A stretch of DNA of 57,790 nucleotides from PVC group bacterium (GTDB taxonomy: Bacteria > Verrucomicrobiota > Kiritimatiellia > CAIKKV01): NCBI GenBank assembly GCA_945898015.1, contig CAMDGM010000021.1, forward strand, positions 1 to 57,790, written 5' to 3'. Made by a program: the position numbers and the translations under genes. How positions within the stretch are numbered: position 1 is the first letter of the stretch; every line of letters begins with the position of its first letter. The notes under the pieces are model-generated. The model was not told where the DNA came from, made no database searches, and saw only the letters and a list, made by a program, of their open reading frames with translations. Positions 54,454 through 57,790 of the stretch are shown in pieces.

Positions 54454-56742
54454 TTATAAAATCCGGCGGGCGGCCGCCACGATGTCCTTCTCGTTCGGCA
54501 GGAAAGCCGCTTCGAGAATGTGGGACTGCGGGGCGATGCCGTTTTTGGAGCCCACGCGCATGACGGGGGCGTCGAGGTAGTCGAACGCCTCCATCATGAT
54601 CCGCGAGGCGATTTCGCCCGTGAAGCTGCCGATGTCAATGCACTGGCTGGCCACCACGCAGCGGCCCGTCTTCTTGACGGAGCGCAGGACGGTTTCCATG
54701 TCCAGCGGCACGAGCGAGCGCAGGTCGACGACCTCCACGCTGACGTTATCCTTGGCCAGCAGGTCGGCGGCCTTGAGGGCGTCCCATACGGCCGGACCCC
54801 AAGCCACGATCGTCAGGTCCTTGCCTTCGCGTTTCACATCGGCCAGGCCAAGGGGAATCAGGTATTCCGTCTCGGGCACGGCGCCTTTCATCGGGTAGAG
54901 CAACTGGGACTCCACGAACATGATGGGGTTGTTGTCGCGGATGGCCGTCTTCAGCATGCCCTTGGCATCGTACGGCGTGGCCGGATAAACCACGTAGAGG
55001 CCGGGGATGTGGGCAAACATGCTTTCGAGCGTCTGGGAATGCTGGCCTCCATACCCCTTGCCGCCGCCCACCGAGGCGCGGATCACGAGCGGGACCTCCA
55101 CTTTGGCGCCCGACATGTAATGCCATTTTGCAGCCTGGTTGCTGATCTGGTCCGAGGCCATCAGGGCGAAGTCCATATACATGAGCTCCACGATGGGACG
55201 GGTGCCGGCCATGGCGCCGCCCACGGCTGTGCCGCAGATGGCGGCTTCCGAAATCGGGCTGTTATACACGCGATCCCGGCCAAAGGCTTCGAGCAGGTCC
55301 TTGGTCACCTTGAAGGCGCCGCCGTAGTCGGCCACGTCCTCTCCATAAAGGACCACGCGGGCGTCCCGTTTCATCTCCTCGATGAGCGCTTCCTTGATCG
55401 CGTCCTTGTAGGTCAGTTGGCCATCCTGACGCTTGATGACGGGCTCTTTCTTGACGATCGGCGCGTTTTGATAGGCTTCCGGAACGATCTCCGCCGACGT
55501 GTCGGTGTACATGAACTTGATCACGTCTTCCGCCACCGGGTCGGGGGAGGCCGCCGCGCGGGCCGAGGCCCGCGCGTTGCGGTCGCGCACTTTCGTTTCC
55601 AGCGCTTCAAGGGAGGCGGCTGTCATGACGCCGGCGGCGACAAGCTCATCCTTGAACGTGCGGATGGGGTCTACGGCCTTCCAGGCCTCCTCTTCCTCCT
55701 TGAGTCGGTATTCGTTGCGCGGATCGCTGAGCGAATGACCGTAGTACCGGTAGCAGGACAGTTCAACCAGGTAGGGTCCTTTTCCGTCGCGGCAGCCCGC
55801 CGCCGCGCGGCGGACGGCATCGCGCACTGCCAGCACGTTCATGCCGTTCACGACTTCGGCGTGCATGTTGTTATCGGCGAAGCCGGCGGCGCGGCGGGCC
55901 ATGGTGTGGATCCCCATGACTTCGTCTTCCGTGCGGTGGGTCATGCCATAATGATTGTTCAGGATGGCGAAGATGACGGGAGTGCCGAACTTGTGGTCCT
56001 TGGCCAGGTGGTTGGTGAACTGGTCCATGGCCGCCCAGTTGAGGGATTCAAGCACCACGCCGTTGGCGTAGGCGCCGTCCCCGGCAAAGCACAGCACAAC
56101 CTTGCCGTTTTTCAGGTAGCGATTCGCCACGGCGGCGCCGGTGGCGATGGGCACGCCGCCTCCCACAATCGCGTTGGCGCCGAGATGGCCGGCGGTAAAG
56201 TCCGCGATATGCATGCCGCCGCCGCGGCCCAGGCAGTACCCCGCTTCTTTTCCGAACAGTTCGGCGGCCGTGCGGTAAATGTGATCTTCCAAGGCGGCTT
56301 CCACAAGTTCCCCGCGGCTGGTGGTTTTGATGCCGGGGATCCGGCTCTTGAGCCGTTCGTCGGACATGGCCCGGATGGCCACGCAACCTTTGGCGATGCT
56401 GTCGCCGTGTCCGCGGTGGGTGGAGGTGATGAAGTCGTCGCCGGCGATGCCGAAGCAGCCGCCTACGGATGAGCCTTCCTGACCGATGGAGACATGGGTC
56501 GGCCCGCGATAGTTGAAGCCGGCGCAGGGGTCGTAGGCGCCCGAGCGGAGCTTGACGATCATTTCCTCAAATTCCCGGATGACCAGCATGTCCTCCAGCA
56601 GGTCGATCGATTCCTGGCGGGTGATGGTCTTGGCGGCCAATTCGTCCTTGAGGGTCAGGGCGTACTGGAATTTAGCGATTTTGCCGAGGGAGATGCTTCC
56701 CGGCGTGAAGTTGGGCTTCAGGTTGCTGAGGTAGTTAGGCAT
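54454..56742 (-). CDS. Fused E1 (alpha-beta) subunit of 2-oxoacid dehydrogenase, pyruvate dehydrogenase-type
   Basis: 762 residues joining E1-alpha (to ~400) and E1-beta (from ~440) in one chain. The alpha part has THVSIGQEG, THRGHGDSIAKG, the TPP motif GDGAYANGVVLES and ILNNHYG, and YRYYGHSLSDPR. The beta part has LYGEDVADYGGAFKVT, ISEAAICGTAVG and GGKGYGGQHSQ. Such fusions occur in Bacteroidetes and related phyla. Pyruvate is the most probable substrate because the operon has a full E1-E2-E3 set, but acetoin or branched-chain oxoacids cannot be excluded by eye. AAGGA lies ~9 nt upstream. Confidence 0.93.
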   Translation of the reverse strand: MPNYLSNLKPNFTPGSISLGKIAKFQYALTLKDELAAKTITRQESIDLLEDMLVIREFEEMIVKLRSGAYDPCAGFNYRGPTHVSIGQEGSSVGGCFGIAGDDFITSTHRGHGDSIAKGCVAIRAMSDERLKSRIPGIKTTSRGELVEAALEDHIYRTAAELFGKEAGYCLGRGGGMHIADFTAGHLGANAIVGGGVPIATGAAVANRYLKNGKVVLCFAGDGAYANGVVLESLNWAAMDQFTNHLAKDHKFGTPVIFAILNNHYGMTHRTEDEVMGIHTMARRAAGFADNNMHAEVVNGMNVLAVRDAVRRAAAGCRDGKGPYLVELSCYRYYGHSLSDPRNEYRLKEEEEAWKAVDPIRTFKDELVAAGVMTAASLEALETKVRDRNARASARAAASPDPVAEDVIKFMYTDTSAEIVPEAYQNAPIVKKEPVIKRQDGQLTYKDAIKEALIEEMKRDARVVLYGEDVADYGGAFKVTKDLLEAFGRDRVYNSPISEAAICGTAVGGAMAGTRPIVELMYMDFALMASDQISNQAAKWHYMSGAKVEVPLVIRASVGGGKGYGGQHSQTLESMFAHIPGLYVVYPATPYDAKGMLKTAIRDNNPIMFVESQLLYPMKGAVPETEYLIPLGLADVKREGKDLTIVAWGPAVWDALKAADLLAKDNVSVEVVDLRSLVPLDMETVLRSVKKTGRCVVASQCIDIGSFTGEIASRIMMEAFDYLDAPVMRVGSKNGIAPQSHILEAAFLPNEKDIVAAARRIL

Positions 56743-56776
56743 ATACGGGTCCTTTTTATTCTGATGACGATTCCTG

Positions 56777-57556
56777 TTAAACGGTAATGACGCGAACCCC
56801 CTTGCGACGGAGAACCTTTAGCAGGTGCTCCGGGGTGCTGGAGTCCGTGATGAAGACATGGGCTTCCTCGGGCGATCCGAACCGGATGAACGAGGTTTTT
56901 CCGCATTTGGAGCTGTCGGCGAGGAGGATGATCTGCTGGGCCCGGCGCAGGATGAGGCGTTTGGTGAAGGCCTCGCGGGGGTCTGTGGTCGTCAGTCCGG
57001 TCTCCAGGTCCAAGCCGATCGTGCCCACAAAGGCGATATCCACATGCAAGGCCGATAGCGCCGGTTCCGTCAGGGGGCCCACCATGGTCTGGCTGCGGCG
57101 GCGCAGTTCGCCGCCCACGATGATGAGGGTGGGGCCGCCGCCGGCCAGTTCCGCCGCGACCCGCAGGGAGTTGGTCACCACGGTCAGGTCGGTCATCTCG
57201 CGGAGCAGGGGGGCCATGGCCAGGATCGTGCTGCCGCCGTCGAGGAAGATCGAGGCGCCGGGCTTGACGAATCCGACCGCGGCCCGGGCGATGCAGAGCT
57301 TCTCCGTTGCCGCAATTTGCGTTTTGTCGTCAAAGAGGGGTTCGTCGAGGTTGCTTTCCACGGCCATGGCGCCGCCGTGCACGCGGCGTAACGTCCCTCG
57401 CTTTTCAAGCTGTTCAAGGTCGCGGCGGATGGTGGCGGCGGAAACGCCCAGATCGCGGACCAAGGCGTCCACGCGCACAATCCGCCCGGCTTTCACCCGC
57501 GCCAGCAGTTTCTCCTCGCGTTCGACCGCGAGTTCACGATTTTCGGTAGTTTTCAC
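56777..57556 (-). CDS. DeoR/GlpR-family transcriptional regulator
   Basis: 259 residues from a GTG start. An N-terminal helix-turn-helix (LVRDLGVSAATIRRDLEQLE, ~33-52, then RVHGGA) with the DeoR signature is followed by the sugar-phosphate-sensing DeoRC domain (FLDGGSTILAMAPLLRE, VTNSLRVAAEL, FVGTIGLD, LADSSKCG). It probably binds a phosphorylated metabolite and represses or activates the PDH genes that begin 34 nt downstream, and possibly itself. The palindrome TTGATCAA at 57570-57577, 14 nt upstream of the start, is a candidate operator. Confidence 0.9.
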   Translation of the reverse strand: MKTTENRELAVEREEKLLARVKAGRIVRVDALVRDLGVSAATIRRDLEQLEKRGTLRRVHGGAMAVESNLDEPLFDDKTQIAATEKLCIARAAVGFVKPGASIFLDGGSTILAMAPLLREMTDLTVVTNSLRVAAELAGGGPTLIIVGGELRRRSQTMVGPLTEPALSALHVDIAFVGTIGLDLETGLTTTDPREAFTKRLILRRAQQIILLADSSKCGKTSFIRFGSPEEAHVFITDSSTPEHLLKVLRRKGVRVITV

Positions 57557-57790
57557 AATTGCTCGTTATTGATCAAAAGCAAGCATATTGAATCACAAAC
57601 GCGCAGACTTGGCAAGAGGTAAGTAAAGAATGAGTTTGTCACGGGCGCATCTCTGAGTTATGGCACTTGTAAGCTTGGTTGTGCTGTCGGTTGTGCTGGG
57701 GGCGGCGTTCCGGCCGTCATCTGGCGGCCGCTTTTCCGCGCTGAGGGGCTTCGGCTAGAGGAGCCGAGACCACCATTCTACGTCTCCTCG
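57557..57790. other. Upstream region with operator-like palindrome and GC-rich hairpin-forming segment
   Basis: Next to the regulator start there is TTGATCAA (57570-57577) and an AT-rich promoter zone (minus-strand TTGTGA or CAATAT elements, spacing not convincing). From ~57680 the sequence becomes GC-rich with TTGTGCTG repeated twice, a GGCGG...CCGCC-rich palindromic stretch, and the stem TCGGCT-agagg-AGCCGA near 57749. This may be a REP-like dispersed element or an untranslated RNA; no coding pattern is convincing. The short frame from 57660 (32 codons) is not supported. Confidence 0.3.

Noticed and set aside
54520-56472. 650-codon plus-strand frame opposite the fused E1 gene
   Set aside because: Long only because of the codon bias of E1; His/Val/Gly rich, no domain, no ribosome site.
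57660-57758. 32-codon frame starting ATGGCACTTGTAAGC near the right edge
   Set aside because: Too short, no ribosome site, and lies in a repeat/hairpin-rich region.
1-57790. CRISPR arrays, prophage, toxin-antitoxin or restriction systems
   Set aside because: No regular short repeats with spacers, no integrase, no phage structural genes and no recognisable nuclease/antitoxin pair were seen on either strand.

Overview
This window looks like a piece of chromosome from a PVC-superphylum bacterium, most likely a Kiritimatiellota or Lentisphaerota-like lineage. The evidence is a V/A-type ATPase operon of the chlamydial/spirochaete layout (E, DUF2764, A, B, D, I, K). There are also a sulfatase, two SGNH esterases, a URO-D-family enzyme, a GH42-like glycosidase, and a huge secreted subtilase whose C-terminus has the look of PVC exoproteins. 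The assignment rests on gene content and family recognition, not on a marker-gene tree. It is mostly a conserved core region. The only mobile DNA seen is the right end of an IS21-family element at the left edge, which has cut a sulfatase gene in two.

Layout, left to right. 1-2000: IS21 end, truncated sulfatase and a DUF3108 protein. 2024-2917: an EamA permease. 2928-10036 (minus): V-type ATPase operon whose K subunit carries the residues of a Na+ site. 10345-13419: WalJ-like metallo-hydrolase, YeiH transporter and RsmB-like rRNA methyltransferase. 13690-19258 (plus): coaE-rho-tig-clpP-clpX, with a proline-rich Rho extension. 19265-22282 (minus): nucleoside salvage (pdp-punA-cdd) with panD. 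22341-26081 (plus): phosphofructokinase, glnS, nth. 26078-34448: URO-D-like enzyme, a 1785-residue subtilase, a Tat-type M48 lipoprotein and a small MGMT-type protein. 34411-36865 (minus): MgtC/DUF4010 membrane protein, rlmB and a GGQ release-factor-like protein. 36968-42601: GH42-like protein, SGNH hydrolase, DHH phosphoesterase, corA and tatA. 42607-47321: TPR protein, DegT aminotransferase, SGNH hydrolase, and a biotin-dependent carboxyltransferase preceded by a 57-codon OadG-tail-like gene. 47559-50754: guaB, a small secreted protein and a Dus enzyme. 50809-50939: tRNA-Leu(CAG) and a perfect hairpin terminator. 50964-57556 (minus): DeoR-family regulator, fused E1, E2 with two E3-binding domains, lipoamide dehydrogenase and an esterase-like hydrolase.

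Working together: central carbon flux is represented by PFK, the pyruvate dehydrogenase-type complex and a pyruvate/oxaloacetate carboxyltransferase. Na+ may link the rotary ATPase with an oxaloacetate decarboxylase, although no OadB is present here. Nucleosides are salvaged by three translationally coupled enzymes. Protein quality control is in one operon. Secreted and envelope-acting hydrolases point to polysaccharide and protein degradation.

Two architectural features stand out. Nine of ten convergent gene pairs abut within 13 nt or overlap by up to 62 nt, with no room for a classical intrinsic terminator. Several genes have sigma70-like -10 boxes so close to the start codon that the mRNAs would be leaderless or nearly so. 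I found no CRISPR array, prophage, defence island or clearly new multi-gene system.
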